Source of the DNA: CAWCUU01 sp963798855
GTDB taxonomy: Bacteria > Gemmatimonadota > Gemmatimonadetes > Longimicrobiales > RSA9
Assembly (NCBI GenBank): GCA_963798855.1
Contig: CAWCUU010000001.1
Span: 992,001 to 1,056,000 of the forward strand
Reading direction: 5' to 3'
Length of the DNA stretch: 64,000 bases
The notes under the pieces were generated by a model. That model did no database searches, had not been told where the DNA came from, and saw only the letters and a program-made list of their open reading frames with translations. Every line of letters starts with the position of its first letter. Position 1 is the first letter of the stretch. Of this stretch, positions 40,743-49,245 are shown piece by piece. The translations under genes and the position numbers were made by a program.

Positions 40743-42527
40743 GTGAGGGCCATCCGGGATGGCATACCGGCGTCGCCGGGCATCGTCGTCGGACCCGCGC
40801 GGGTGCTCCGCTGGGCGGTGCCGCGCGCGCAGGTCGCTACGGTGGAGCCGGAGGACGTGGATGCGGAGCTGGAGGCGCTCCGCGATGCCCGGGAGGCGGC
40901 GAAGCGGCGGCTGCGCACGATCCAGAAGCAGACGGCGGAGCGGCTCGGTGAGGTGGAGGCGCAGATCTTCGAGCCGCAGATCCTGATGCTGGATGACTCC
41001 GAGCTGATCGATCAGACGGAGCGCTACATCCGCGAGAACCACTATTCGGCGGCGAGGGCGCTGGAGCTGCGCGTCCTGGAGCTGCGCTCGGAGTGGCGAC
41101 GCACGGGGCACCCAATGGTGCTTGACCGGTTGAACGATCTGCTCAATGTCGAGATCCGACTGGTGCGCGAGCTGCTCGGTGAGGTGAGCCCGGCCGAGGC
41201 GCTCTCGCCGCCGGACGGACGGAAGGGGATCCTCGTCGTCCACGATCTCACGCCGAGCCTGACCGTGCAGCTCGATCCGGCCGTCACGATCGGGATCGCA
41301 ATGGACACGGGGACGCGGACGTCGCACTCGGCGATCCTGGCGCGCGCGCTCGGGATCCCTGCCGTGGTCGCGCTGGGCGACATCTCGGAGGTGGCGCACA
41401 GCGGCCAGGAGCTGGTGCTCAATGGACGCAGCGGGCGGGTGATCATCGAGCCGAGCGATCACGAGAAGAGCGTGTACTCGGAGCGGGACGTGCGCATCCG
41501 CGAATGGGAGCAGGAGCTGGTGCTGCTCGCCCACATGGAGTCGGTGACTCCGGACCGGCTGCCCGTGCAGCTGCGCGCGAACATCGACCTGCCGAACGAG
41601 GCAGAGAACGCGCGCGACCACGGGGCGCAGGGGATCGGCCTGTTCCGCACGGAGTTCCTGGTGGTGGGTCGCAGCTCGTTCCCGGACGAGGAGGACCAGT
41701 ACCGCGCGTACCGTCACGCGGCCGAGGCGTTCCCGGACGACGCCGTCTACATCCGGACGTACGATCTGGGCGGGGACAAGTTCCCGCGCTTCCTGCAGAT
41801 GCCGCCGGAGGAGAACCCGTTCCTCGGCTGGCGAGCGATCCGCGTCTGCCTCGACATGCCCGACCTGTTCCGCGCCCAGCTGCGGGCCCTGCTGCGGGCG
41901 ACGGCGCACGGCGACGTGCGGATCATGCTGCCGCTGGTCAACGAGGTGGAGGAGGTGGAGCAGACGCGCGACCTGCTCGACGAGGTGGAGCGCCAGCTCG
42001 AGCGCGACGGGATCGAGTTCAACCCGGGGTACAAGCTCGGCATCATGGTCGAGACGCCCGCGGCGGCAATGATCGCGGAGGAGCTCGCGCCGCACGCGGA
42101 CTTCTTCTCCATCGGTACGAACGATCTCGTGCAGTACACGCTTGCGGTGGACCGCGGCAACGCGCGGCTGGCGTCGCGATCGAACCCGTTCCACCCGGCC
42201 GTGGTGCGGCTGATGCAGCGTACCGCGGACATCGGCCGGCGCGCGGGCATCGAAGTGAGCGTGTGCGGCGAGCTGGCGGCGAACCCGCTCGGCGTGTTCC
42301 TGCTCCTCGGCCTGGGGATCCCGGCGTTGAGCGTGGCGCCATCGTCGCTGCCGGAGATCAAGAAGGTGGTGCGCAGCGTGCCCGCGACGGAGGCGCGCGC
42401 GGCCGCGCAGCAGGCGCTCCAGGCGGCGACGGCCACGGAGGTGATCTCCGTGCTGACGGAGGCGGCGGCAGAGCGTCTGGACCTCTCCCTCTTCTCCGGC
42501 CGCTGGAACTTGTCGCCCCTGCAGTGA
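40743..42527 (+). CDS. ptsI: PTS enzyme I (phosphoenolpyruvate-protein phosphotransferase)
   Basis: Starts the phosphorelay by taking phosphate from phosphoenolpyruvate. The 594-residue protein has the N-terminal HPr-binding domain (IPASPGIVVGPARVLRWAVP) and the phospho-histidine loop TGTRTSHSAILARALGIPAV near residue 185. The C-terminal PEP-binding barrel has GIGLFRTEFLVVGRSSFPDE, DLGGDKFPRFLQMPPEENPF, LGIMVETPAAAMIAEELAPH, FFSIGTNDLVQYTLAVDRGN and the catalytic-cysteine segment VSVCGELAANPLGVFLLLGL. The start GTG 40743 is preferred because GGAGG lies seven bases upstream; GTG 40737 is the alternative. It closes the PTS operon. Confidence 0.96.
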   Translation: MRAIRDGIPASPGIVVGPARVLRWAVPRAQVATVEPEDVDAELEALRDAREAAKRRLRTIQKQTAERLGEVEAQIFEPQILMLDDSELIDQTERYIRENHYSAARALELRVLELRSEWRRTGHPMVLDRLNDLLNVEIRLVRELLGEVSPAEALSPPDGRKGILVVHDLTPSLTVQLDPAVTIGIAMDTGTRTSHSAILARALGIPAVVALGDISEVAHSGQELVLNGRSGRVIIEPSDHEKSVYSERDVRIREWEQELVLLAHMESVTPDRLPVQLRANIDLPNEAENARDHGAQGIGLFRTEFLVVGRSSFPDEEDQYRAYRHAAEAFPDDAVYIRTYDLGGDKFPRFLQMPPEENPFLGWRAIRVCLDMPDLFRAQLRALLRATAHGDVRIMLPLVNEVEEVEQTRDLLDEVERQLERDGIEFNPGYKLGIMVETPAAAMIAEELAPHADFFSIGTNDLVQYTLAVDRGNARLASRSNPFHPAVVRLMQRTADIGRRAGIEVSVCGELAANPLGVFLLLGLGIPALSVAPSSLPEIKKVVRSVPATEARAAAQQALQAATATEVISVLTEAAAERLDLSLFSGRWNLSPLQ

Positions 42528-42538
42528 CGGCGTAACTT
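42510..42538 (+). promoter_or_regulatory. Possible metK promoter
   Basis: TTGTCG (42510-42515), 17 bases, TAACTT (42533-42538) lie across the end of ptsI, 36 bases before the metK GTG. The -35 is fair and the -10 weak. No SAM riboswitch fold was found in the short leader. Confidence 0.3.
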
Positions 42539-42574
42539 CGGCCGGCTTACGACCTGCTAAGAAAGGAGAGGCGG

Positions 42575-43754
42575 GTGGACCGCTATTTCTTCACGTCCGA
42601 GTCGGTCACGGAAGGTCATCCGGACAAGATCGCGGATCAGATCAGCGACGCCGTCCTGGACGAGGTGCTGGAGCACGACAGCAGCGGGCGCGTGGCCTGT
42701 GAGACACTGGTGACGACGGGGCTCGCGGTGGTCGCCGGCGAGATCACGACCGCAGGGTACGTGGACATTCCGGGCGCGGTGCGGGGTACCTTGCGGTCGA
42801 TCGGCTATACGGACGCCGACTACGGCATCGACGCCGACAGCTGCGGCGTGCTCGTCGCGCTGGACCGTCAGTCGCCGGACATCGCACAGGGGGTGGATAA
42901 GGGTGGGGCGGGGGACCAGGGGATGATGTTCGGCTACGCGGTCGACGAGACGCCGGAGCTGATGCCGGCGCCGATCGGACTCGCGCACCGGCTGACGCAG
43001 CGACTCGCGAGGCTGCGCAAATCGGGCGAGATGCCGTGGCTGCGACCGGACGGGAAGGCGCAGGTCACGCTCGAGTACGAGGGCGACCGGCCGATCCGCG
43101 TGCACACGGTCGTCGTCAGCACGCAGCACTCGCCCGAATGCGCCGATGGACGAGCTGCGAGAGGGCGTGATCGAGGAGGTCGTGAAGCCAGCGCTGCCGC
43201 CGACGCTGTTCGAACGCTCGCGCTGCATCTTCCACGTGAACCCGACCGGACGCTTCGTGGTCGGCGGGCCCCACGGGGATGCCGGGCTGACCGGCCGCAA
43301 GATCATCGTGGACACCTATGGCGGCTCCGCACGGCACGGAGGTGGCGCGTTCAGCGGCAAGGACCCGTCGAAGGTGGATCGCTCGGCCGCGTACGCGGCA
43401 CGCTGGGCGGCGAAGAACGTGGTCGCCGCGGGGATCGCACGTCGCTGCGAGATCCAGCTCGCCTACGCGATCGGCGTCGCGGACCCGGTGTCGGTGCACG
43501 TCGACACGTTCGGCACGGGGCGCTGCCCCGGGCCGCGTATCGCGGAGGCGCTGCGCGAGGTCTTCGACTTCCGTCCGCGCGCGATCATCCAGTCGCTCGG
43601 GCTGCTGCGGCCGATCTATCGTCCGACGGCAGCGTACGGCCACTTCGGTCGCGAGCCGTACGTGGAGGAGATCACGGGGGGCGAGGCGCTGCAGTACTTC
43701 CCGTGGGAGCAGACGAACCGGACGGATGACCTGAACACGGCCCTGGGGTTGTAG
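42575..43754 (+). CDS. metK: S-Adenosylmethionine synthetase, interrupted by one frameshift
   Basis: Makes SAM from methionine and ATP; essential. The first frame has FFTSESVTEGHPDKIADQIS at the N-terminus, GYTDADYGIDADSCGVLVAL, and GGAGDQGMMFGYAVDETPEL near 109-128. It runs to VVVSTQHSP and then breaks at about 43139. The other frame picks up at APMDELREGVIEEVVKPALP and contains FVVGGPHGDAGLTGRKIIVD, TYGGSARHGGGAFSGKDPSK (phosphate-binding loop) and YGHFGREPYVEE. Reading CCCGAATGC as CCCGATGC gives STQHSPDAPMDEL and a 392-residue protein of normal length. GTG 42575 follows AAAGGAGAGG. As with argS, a sequence error is the simplest explanation. ahcY lies downstream across a repeat array. Confidence 0.93.
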
Positions 43755-43894
43755 CTGAAGGCGCCAACTGAAGGCGCTGAACTGAAGGCGCCAACTGCAG
43801 GCGCCAACTGCAGGCGCCAACTGAAGGCGCCAACTGAAGGCGCCAACTGCAGGCGCCAACTGCAGGCGCTCACCGCAGGCGCGCACCGCAGGCG
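43755..43894 (+). repeat. 13-bp tandem repeat array between metK and ahcY
   Basis: Starting directly after the metK stop, about eleven head-to-tail units of CTGAAGGCGCCAA fill 140 bases. Variants CTGCAGGCGCCAA alternate with the A form. Unit 2 has an extra base, and the last three units diverge (GGCGCTCA, GGCGCGCA, GGCGAGTAA). Each unit carries the palindrome GGCGCC. It is too short in period and lacks spacers, so it is not CRISPR. It could be a slippage-prone leader affecting ahcY expression. Confidence 0.9.
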
Positions 43895-43933
43895 AGTAAC
43901 CGGCGCGCCAACCTGCCAGACGAGAGAGAGACG

Positions 43934-45280
43934 ATGGCGACGACCGACACGACGTTTGCGTACGACATACGGGACCTGGATCTGGGGGACAGGGGAAGGC
44001 AGCGCACCGAATGGGCCGAGCGCCAGATGCCGGTGCTGCGCCAGATCCGGGAGCGCTTCGCGAAGGAGCGGCCGCTCGAGGGGCGGCGCATCTCCGCCTG
44101 TCTCCACGTCACGACGGAGACGGCGAATCTGATGATCACGCTCAAGGCGGGCGGCGCGGACGTCGCGCTGTGCGCGTCCAATCCGTTGTCCACGCAGGAT
44201 GATGTCGCGGCGCACCTGGTCCGGGACCACGGCATTGCCGTCTTCGCGATCAAGGGCGAGGCCCACGACACGTACTACGATCACATCCGCGCGGCACTCG
44301 CGCACCGCCCCGAGATCACGATGGACGACGGCGCCGACCTGGTCGGCTCGATCCACATGATCGCGCTGGGCCGCTACGACGACCTGGCCGCGCCGGTCCG
44401 CGCGTGGGCCACCCAGCTCGACGACGCCTCGCGCGAAGCGGTTCACACCGGCGTCCTCGGCTCTACCGAGGAGACGACGACGGGGGTGATCCGGCTCAAG
44501 GCCATGGCCGCGGACGACGTGCTGCGCTTCCCGGTCCTCGCCGTGAACGACTCGCACACGAAGCACCTCTTCGACAACCGCTACGGTACGGGGCAGAGCA
44601 CGATCGACGGTATCCTGCGGGCGACGAATTTCCTGCTGGCCGGATCCGTCGTCGTCGTGGCGGGGTACGGTTGGTGCGGCCGCGGCTTCGCGACGCGCGC
44701 GCGCGGCCTCGGCGCGAACGTCATTGTGACGGAGATCGACCCGGTGAAGGGGCTCGAAGCCGCAATGGACGGCTTCCGCGTCATGCCAATGGAGGAGGCG
44801 GCTCCGATCGGCGACGTGTTCGTCACCCTCACCGGCAACCTCCACGTGATCCGGGAACAGCACTTCCGCGCGATGAAGGATGGCGCGATCGTCGCGAACT
44901 CGGGCCACTTCAACGTCGAGCTGGACCTGGACGCGCTGGCGGCGGCGGCGGACGAGCCGGCGCGCACGGTGCGCGACTTCGTGCAGGAGTTCCGGCTGGA
45001 TGGGAAGCGGGTGAACGTTCTCGGCGAGGGTCGGCTGATCAACCTGGCCGCCGCGGAAGGACACCCGGCCTCGGTGATGGACATGAGCTTCGCGAACCAG
45101 TCGCTCGGAGCCGAGTACCTGGTCCGCCATGGGAGCGAACTCGAGCGCAAGGTGTACCGAGTGCCCGAGGACATCGATCGCGAGATCGCCCGGCTGAAGC
45201 TCGCCGGCATGGGCATCGGAATCGACACGCTCACGGAAGAGCAGCAGCATTACCTCGCGTCCTGGGACATGGGGACATGA
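43934..45280 (+). CDS. ahcY: Adenosylhomocysteinase
   Basis: Hydrolyses S-adenosylhomocysteine to adenosine and homocysteine, recycling the product of SAM-dependent methylation. The 448-residue length is in the usual range. Key blocks are ERPLEGRRISACLHVTTETA near residues 48-67, CASNPLSTQDDVAAHLV, VHTGVLGSTEETTTGVIRLK, AVNDSHTKHLFDNRYGTGQS with the catalytic Asn/Lys/Asp, VVVAGYGWCGRGFATRARGL (NAD Rossmann loop) near 235, and GHPASVMDMSFANQSLGAEY. It follows metK, giving a SAM-cycle pair. The ATG at 43934 is preceded by GACGAGAGAGAGACG, a weak Shine-Dalgarno. Confidence 0.96.
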   Translation: MATTDTTFAYDIRDLDLGDRGRQRTEWAERQMPVLRQIRERFAKERPLEGRRISACLHVTTETANLMITLKAGGADVALCASNPLSTQDDVAAHLVRDHGIAVFAIKGEAHDTYYDHIRAALAHRPEITMDDGADLVGSIHMIALGRYDDLAAPVRAWATQLDDASREAVHTGVLGSTEETTTGVIRLKAMAADDVLRFPVLAVNDSHTKHLFDNRYGTGQSTIDGILRATNFLLAGSVVVVAGYGWCGRGFATRARGLGANVIVTEIDPVKGLEAAMDGFRVMPMEEAAPIGDVFVTLTGNLHVIREQHFRAMKDGAIVANSGHFNVELDLDALAAAADEPARTVRDFVQEFRLDGKRVNVLGEGRLINLAAAEGHPASVMDMSFANQSLGAEYLVRHGSELERKVYRVPEDIDREIARLKLAGMGIGIDTLTEEQQHYLASWDMGT

Positions 45281-45315
45281 GCCGGGCGCGGTAACACGAC
45301 GCAGTGGAGGGCTCC

Positions 45316-45858
45316 ATGGTGGAAGTAAAGGTGCAGAGCCTCGGCCTCGATCGGGCCTCGAACACGCCGGTCGTGATCCTGCAGGAGAAGGACGGCGCCC
45401 GGGTGCTGCCGATCTGGATCGGGCCCGGCGAGGCCAGCGCGATCGCCATGGAGCTCGCGGGGATGAAGTTCTCCCGCCCGCTGACGCACGACCTGTTCTG
45501 CTCGGTGATCGTCGGCATGGGCGGCACGCTGCAGCGGGTGCTGATCACGAAGGTCGTGGACAACACCTACTACGCGGAGCTGATCATCCAGCGCGGGAGC
45601 GAGCTCATCAGCGTGGATGCGCGGCCGTCGGACTCGATCGCGATCGCGCTGCGGCTGGACGCCACGATCCTGACGGAAGACGCGCTGCTCGAAAACACCA
45701 GCATCGAGATCCAGGACGTGAGCGAAGGCTACAATGAGGAGGAGTCCTTCGCCGAGCAGGCTCGCAAGGAGGCGGAGCAGGAAGGGCTTCGAGCCCGGGA
45801 GCTGAACGAGTACCTGCGCCGGCTCAACCCGGAGGACTTCGGCCGCTTCAACATGTGA
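45316..45858 (+). CDS. Bifunctional nuclease family protein (DUF151)
   Basis: A 180-residue protein with the DUF151/BFN domain: VEVKVQSLGLDRASNTPVVI, ARVLPIWIGPGEASAIAMEL, TRPLTHDL-like SRPLTHDLFCSVIVGMGGTL and VDARPSDSIAIALRLDATIL. Plant and bacterial relatives have RNase and DNase activity, but the physiological role in bacteria is unclear. After residue 135 a UVR-like helical tail follows (ESFAEQARKEAEQEGLRARE) ending in LNPEDFGRFNM. The ATG at 45316 is chosen because GGAGGG lies at proper distance; GTG 45304 is also in frame. It overlaps the next gene. Confidence 0.88.
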   Translation: MVEVKVQSLGLDRASNTPVVILQEKDGARVLPIWIGPGEASAIAMELAGMKFSRPLTHDLFCSVIVGMGGTLQRVLITKVVDNTYYAELIIQRGSELISVDARPSDSIAIALRLDATILTEDALLENTSIEIQDVSEGYNEEESFAEQARKEAEQEGLRARELNEYLRRLNPEDFGRFNM

Positions 45859-46646
45859 TTCCCATGGGATACCGCAGGTCCTGGAGCCTGCCCGCCCTGG
45901 CGGGCGGGCTCTTCTTGCTGGCCGGGGCGGCGGCGCCCGCCGCGGCGCAGGTGCCTTCGACGGCCACGCCCCCCGCCGACAGCGCCTCGAGCCCCGTCGC
46001 CTTCGATGGTCAGGCGGTGGACGCCGCGGGAAAGGCGGTCCGGGGCCTGGAGGTCAACCTGCACCGGGTGGACGCGGCCGGAGGGGCACGCGTCGCGAGC
46101 GCGGTGACGGACTCCGTGGGTCGATTCCACTTCGAGGTGTCCCAGCCCGCGCCGGGAGGGGTGCTTTTCGCGGCCGCTCGCTACGAGGGCGAGCTGTACG
46201 TCGGGCCGCCGCTTCGCGGCCAGATCCCGCAGGGTGGAGAGTACACGCTGGTCGTCGGGTCGCCGGCCACATCGGCGACCGCGATGATGGGTGGAGCGGG
46301 CGGCGGCGCAGCCGGCCCGGGTCCTGGCACGGCCGCCATCGTGGATCCGGCCACCGCGCGCCGGCGCGCGAGCCGCTTCTGGACGGGGCTCATCGGCGTC
46401 GCTACCGTCGGACTCGCGGCGCTGTTCGCGCTGCGTGTGCGCGGCGGTCCCGGAGTGCCGGAGCCCCGGCGCCTGCTGATGGAGCTGGCCGCCGTGGAGG
46501 AGCGGATCGACGCGCTACGAGTCCTGCCGGAGGGGCCCGCCCGCGAGAGCCATCTGCAGCGCTACGAGGCTCTGCGCCGGCGACTCCGGCGTCGGGCGCT
46601 GGGAGACGCCTCGCCGGAGTCCGTCGAAGCCGATGCCGCTGGTTAG
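45855..46646 (+). CDS. Exported protein with carboxypeptidase-regulatory-like domain and C-terminal anchor
   Basis: A 263-residue protein with a signal peptide (SLPALAGGLFLLAGAAAPAA, cleavage after AQ). Residues 48-120 form a beta-sandwich of the carboxypeptidase regulatory/Ig-like type (FDGQAVDAAGKAVRGLEVNL, TDSVGRFHFEV). A Gly/Ala/Pro linker and one membrane helix (GLIGVATVGLAALFALRV) follow, then an arginine-rich cytoplasmic helix (LAAVEERIDALRVLPEGPAR). The layout recalls cytochrome-biogenesis-type CcmH tails, but no heme motif is present. The start is GTG 45855 (overlapping the upstream stop) or ATG 45864. It overlaps recO by 14 bases. Function unknown. Confidence 0.65.
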   Translation: MIPMGYRRSWSLPALAGGLFLLAGAAAPAAAQVPSTATPPADSASSPVAFDGQAVDAAGKAVRGLEVNLHRVDAAGGARVASAVTDSVGRFHFEVSQPAPGGVLFAAARYEGELYVGPPLRGQIPQGGEYTLVVGSPATSATAMMGGAGGGAAGPGPGTAAIVDPATARRRASRFWTGLIGVATVGLAALFALRVRGGPGVPEPRRLLMELAAVEERIDALRVLPEGPARESHLQRYEALRRRLRRRALGDASPESVEADAAG

Positions 46647-47376
46647 CGACGATTCGGTCATCCTGCAGGCCTTCCCCTACAGCGAGACGAGCAAGATCCT
46701 GCGCCTGCTGACGCGCGGCCACGGCGTCGTGCCGGTCATGGTGCGCGGGGCGCGGCGGCCGCGCAGCCGTTACGGTGGGCTGCTCGAGCCGTTCACGGAG
46801 GGCATGGCCTCCATCCACATGAAGGAGAACCGCGAGCTGCAGACGCTGAGCGGCTTCGACCTGGTACGCAGCGGGCAGCGTCTGGGCGCGGATCTCGTGC
46901 GCTTCGGCGGCGCCAGCCTCCTCGCCGAGCTGGTGCTTCACACCGGGAGCACGGAGCCGGATTCAGCCCTTTTCGAGCGGATCCGGGACTCGCTGCGCGA
47001 TCTGGCGGACGCGCCGGCGCAAGGAGTGGAGTTCCTGCTGCTCGCGCGGCTCTGGGGGTTGATCGCGCACCTCGGCTTCTCGCCCGTGCTGGACCACTGC
47101 CTCCGGTGCGGCCGGGACCTCGGGCCGGGCGAGGAGGCGTTCTTCGAATACGGAGGTGGGGGCGTGCGCTGCGCGGACTGCCCGGGCCCCGCAGACGGGC
47201 GGCCGATCCCGCCGGAGGCGCGGGCGGCACTCGCGGAGATGCTCGGCGGCGTCGCCGTGGAGCTGGAGCGCACCGGGGCCTATTGGGCGCTGCTCTCGCG
47301 CTTTCTCGCCTATCACGTGCTCGAGGGTCGGAGCCTCCGCTCCCTCGAGTTCCTAACGGACGTGCTTCAGCCGTGA
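46633..47376 (+). CDS. recO: DNA repair protein RecO
   Basis: Promotes RecA loading in the RecFOR pathway. The 247-residue protein has the N-terminal OB fold (DDSVILQAFPYSETSKILRL, VVPVMVRGARRPRSRYGGLL, EPFTEGMASIHMKENRELQT). The central helical domain begins near residue 95 (GGASLLAELVLHTGSTEPDS). The zinc knuckle is CLRCGRDLGPGEEAFFEYGG followed by RCADCPG, near 156-185, and the C-terminal LSRFLAYHVLEGRSLRSLEF closes the fold. All four zinc cysteines are present. The start overlaps the exported protein gene, and its TGA overlaps the selB GTG. Confidence 0.93.
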   Translation: MPLVSDDSVILQAFPYSETSKILRLLTRGHGVVPVMVRGARRPRSRYGGLLEPFTEGMASIHMKENRELQTLSGFDLVRSGQRLGADLVRFGGASLLAELVLHTGSTEPDSALFERIRDSLRDLADAPAQGVEFLLLARLWGLIAHLGFSPVLDHCLRCGRDLGPGEEAFFEYGGGGVRCADCPGPADGRPIPPEARAALAEMLGGVAVELERTGAYWALLSRFLAYHVLEGRSLRSLEFLTDVLQP

Positions 47377-49238
47377 GTCGGCACCTGATCCTGGGGACGG
47401 CCGGTCACATCGACCACGGCAAGACGACGCTGATCCGGGCGCTAACGGGGACGGACACCGATCGCCTGCCCGAGGAGAAGCGTCGCGGCATCACGATCGA
47501 GCCGGGCTTCGCGGAGCTGCCGGTGGGCGAGGACACGACGCTCGGCGTGGTGGACGTGCCCGGGCACGAGGCCTTCATCCGGCAGATGCTCGCGGGCGCG
47601 ACGGGGATCGACCTCGTCATGCTGGTGGTCGCGGCGGACGAGGGGGTGATGCCGCAGACGCGAGAGCACCTCGCGATCGTCGAGCTGCTCGGCGTGCGAG
47701 GCGCCGTCGTCGCGCTGACGAAATGCGACGCCGTGGAGCCCGCGTGGCTCGAGCTCGTGATCGAGGATCTGCGCGAGCAGCTGTCCTCGACCCCGTTCGC
47801 CGAGGCGACGATCGTCCCCTGCTCGGGGCGGACCGGCGAGGGGCTCGACGAGCTTCGGTCGGCTCTCGACGCGGCCGCATCGGCGGTGCCCGACCGCGCC
47901 GGCGACGACCTGTTCCGCATGCCCGTGGACCGCTCCTTCACCGTGCGCGGCACGGGCACCGTCGTGACCGGCACGGTCTGGTCGGGTCGGGTCCCGGCCG
48001 ACGGCACGCTGCGACTGCTGCCGGCCGATCGGGCCGTCCGTGTGCGCGGCGTCCAGGTGCACGGGCGGGAGCGGGAGGACGCGCGGGCTGGCGAGCGTGC
48101 GGCGCTCGCGCTCGCCGGAGTGGACCGAGCCGAGGTGCGGCGGGGCGACATCCTGGTCAATGCGGCGGGCTGGGGTCCCTCCCGGATGCTTACCGCGCGG
48201 GTGAGACTCCTGGCAGCGACCGATTGGAGGCTGCGCCACCGGCAGCGCGTGCGCGTGCACCTCGGCACGGCGGAAGTGCTGGCGCGCGTCGCGCTGCTGG
48301 ACGCGGCGGAGGCGGAGCCCGGGATCGTGAGCTGGGCCCAGCTTCGGCTCGAGGAACCGCTCGTCGCCCGGGCCGGCGACCGGTTCGTGCTGCGCTCCTA
48401 TTCGCCCGTGACCACGATCGGCGGCGGGATCGTGGCCGAGCCGAGGCCGCCGAAGCGGAAGCGCCTGGAGCCCGGCGTGGCGGAGAGCCTGCGGGCGATC
48501 CTCGATGAGCCCGCCGACGCTGCGCTGGAAGCGCTGCTGCGGCTTCGAGGCTGGCGAGGCGTCGAGCGGGATTCGCTCCCTGTGCTTCTGCCCGCGGCTG
48601 GATCGATCGCGTCCACGGAGCCGGCGGGGCAGCGCCTGTTCGCGCCCGAGGTGGTCGACCGTGCTCGGCGTCGTGTTCTATCGGCGGTGCGGGACCTGCT
48701 GGACTCACGACCGCTGCAGCCCGCGGCTCCGTGGGAGGTCGCGCGTCGCTCGGTCCCGGCTCAGGCGGCGCCCGAGCTTGCGGAGCGTGCGATCGCTGAG
48801 CTCGTGCGGGAGGGGGCGCTCGAAGCGCGCGACGAGGGGCTGGCGCCGCCCGACCACGCGCCGGCGCCCTCGCCGGACCAGGCCGTGGCGTGTGAGGCGC
48901 TGTTGTCCGCGCTCGATCGGGGTGGCCTCGCGCCTCCGACGATCCCGGAGCTCGAGCCCACGCTTCGCGCGAGAGCGGACCTGGAGGAGCTGATCGCGTT
49001 CCTCCTCCGCCGGGGCGACGTGACGCGGCTCGGACCGGACCTGCTGGTGGCGACGCCGGTGCTGGAGCGGGCGGTCGCGGTCCTGCGGGAGCGACTGGGT
49101 GGACGGGCGCAGCTGTCGCCGGCGGACTTCAGGGCGGTGTTTCCGGAGCTGACGCGGAAGTACCTGATCCCGCTTCTGGAGCACCTAGACGCGAGGGGAG
49201 TCACGCGGAGGGCGGGGGAGGGAAGGGAGGTGGTTTGA
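47373..49238 (+). CDS. selB: Selenocysteine-specific translation factor SelB
   Basis: A GTPase that delivers Sec-tRNA to UGA codons marked by a SECIS hairpin. The 621-residue protein has the G domain LGTAGHIDHGKTTLIRALTG (residues 6-25), the SelB switch EKRRGITIEPGFAELPV, VDVPGHEAFIRQMLAGATGI and the ALTKCD guanine-binding motif. Domain II begins PVDRSFTVRGTGTVVTGTVW, and the C-terminal region from about 365 onward holds the winged-helix repeats that bind SECIS RNA (FRAVFPELTRKYLIPLLEHL at the end). The sequence LTRKYLIPLLEHLD is a SelB signature. selA, selC, selD and selenoprotein genes are not in the window. The start is GTG 47373, overlapping recO. Confidence 0.95.
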   Translation: MSRHLILGTAGHIDHGKTTLIRALTGTDTDRLPEEKRRGITIEPGFAELPVGEDTTLGVVDVPGHEAFIRQMLAGATGIDLVMLVVAADEGVMPQTREHLAIVELLGVRGAVVALTKCDAVEPAWLELVIEDLREQLSSTPFAEATIVPCSGRTGEGLDELRSALDAAASAVPDRAGDDLFRMPVDRSFTVRGTGTVVTGTVWSGRVPADGTLRLLPADRAVRVRGVQVHGREREDARAGERAALALAGVDRAEVRRGDILVNAAGWGPSRMLTARVRLLAATDWRLRHRQRVRVHLGTAEVLARVALLDAAEAEPGIVSWAQLRLEEPLVARAGDRFVLRSYSPVTTIGGGIVAEPRPPKRKRLEPGVAESLRAILDEPADAALEALLRLRGWRGVERDSLPVLLPAAGSIASTEPAGQRLFAPEVVDRARRRVLSAVRDLLDSRPLQPAAPWEVARRSVPAQAAPELAERAIAELVREGALEARDEGLAPPDHAPAPSPDQAVACEALLSALDRGGLAPPTIPELEPTLRARADLEELIAFLLRRGDVTRLGPDLLVATPVLERAVAVLRERLGGRAQLSPADFRAVFPELTRKYLIPLLEHLDARGVTRRAGEGREVV

Positions 49239-49245
49239 ATCGGGC

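Noticed and set aside
42540..42575. SAM riboswitch before metK
   Set aside because: The leader is too short and shows no SAM-I or SAM-II core sequence.
43130..43145. Selenocysteine or programmed frameshift in metK
   Set aside because: No UGA lies at the junction, the break can be repaired by one base in the same context as four other genes, and MetK is not known to be recoded.
43755..43894. CRISPR array
   Set aside because: The repeat unit is 13 bp, head-to-tail, with no unique spacers and no cas genes in the window.
43895..43934. S-adenosylhomocysteine riboswitch before ahcY
   Set aside because: The space is filled by the 13-bp repeats plus a short leader, and no conserved SAH-aptamer sequence could be matched.
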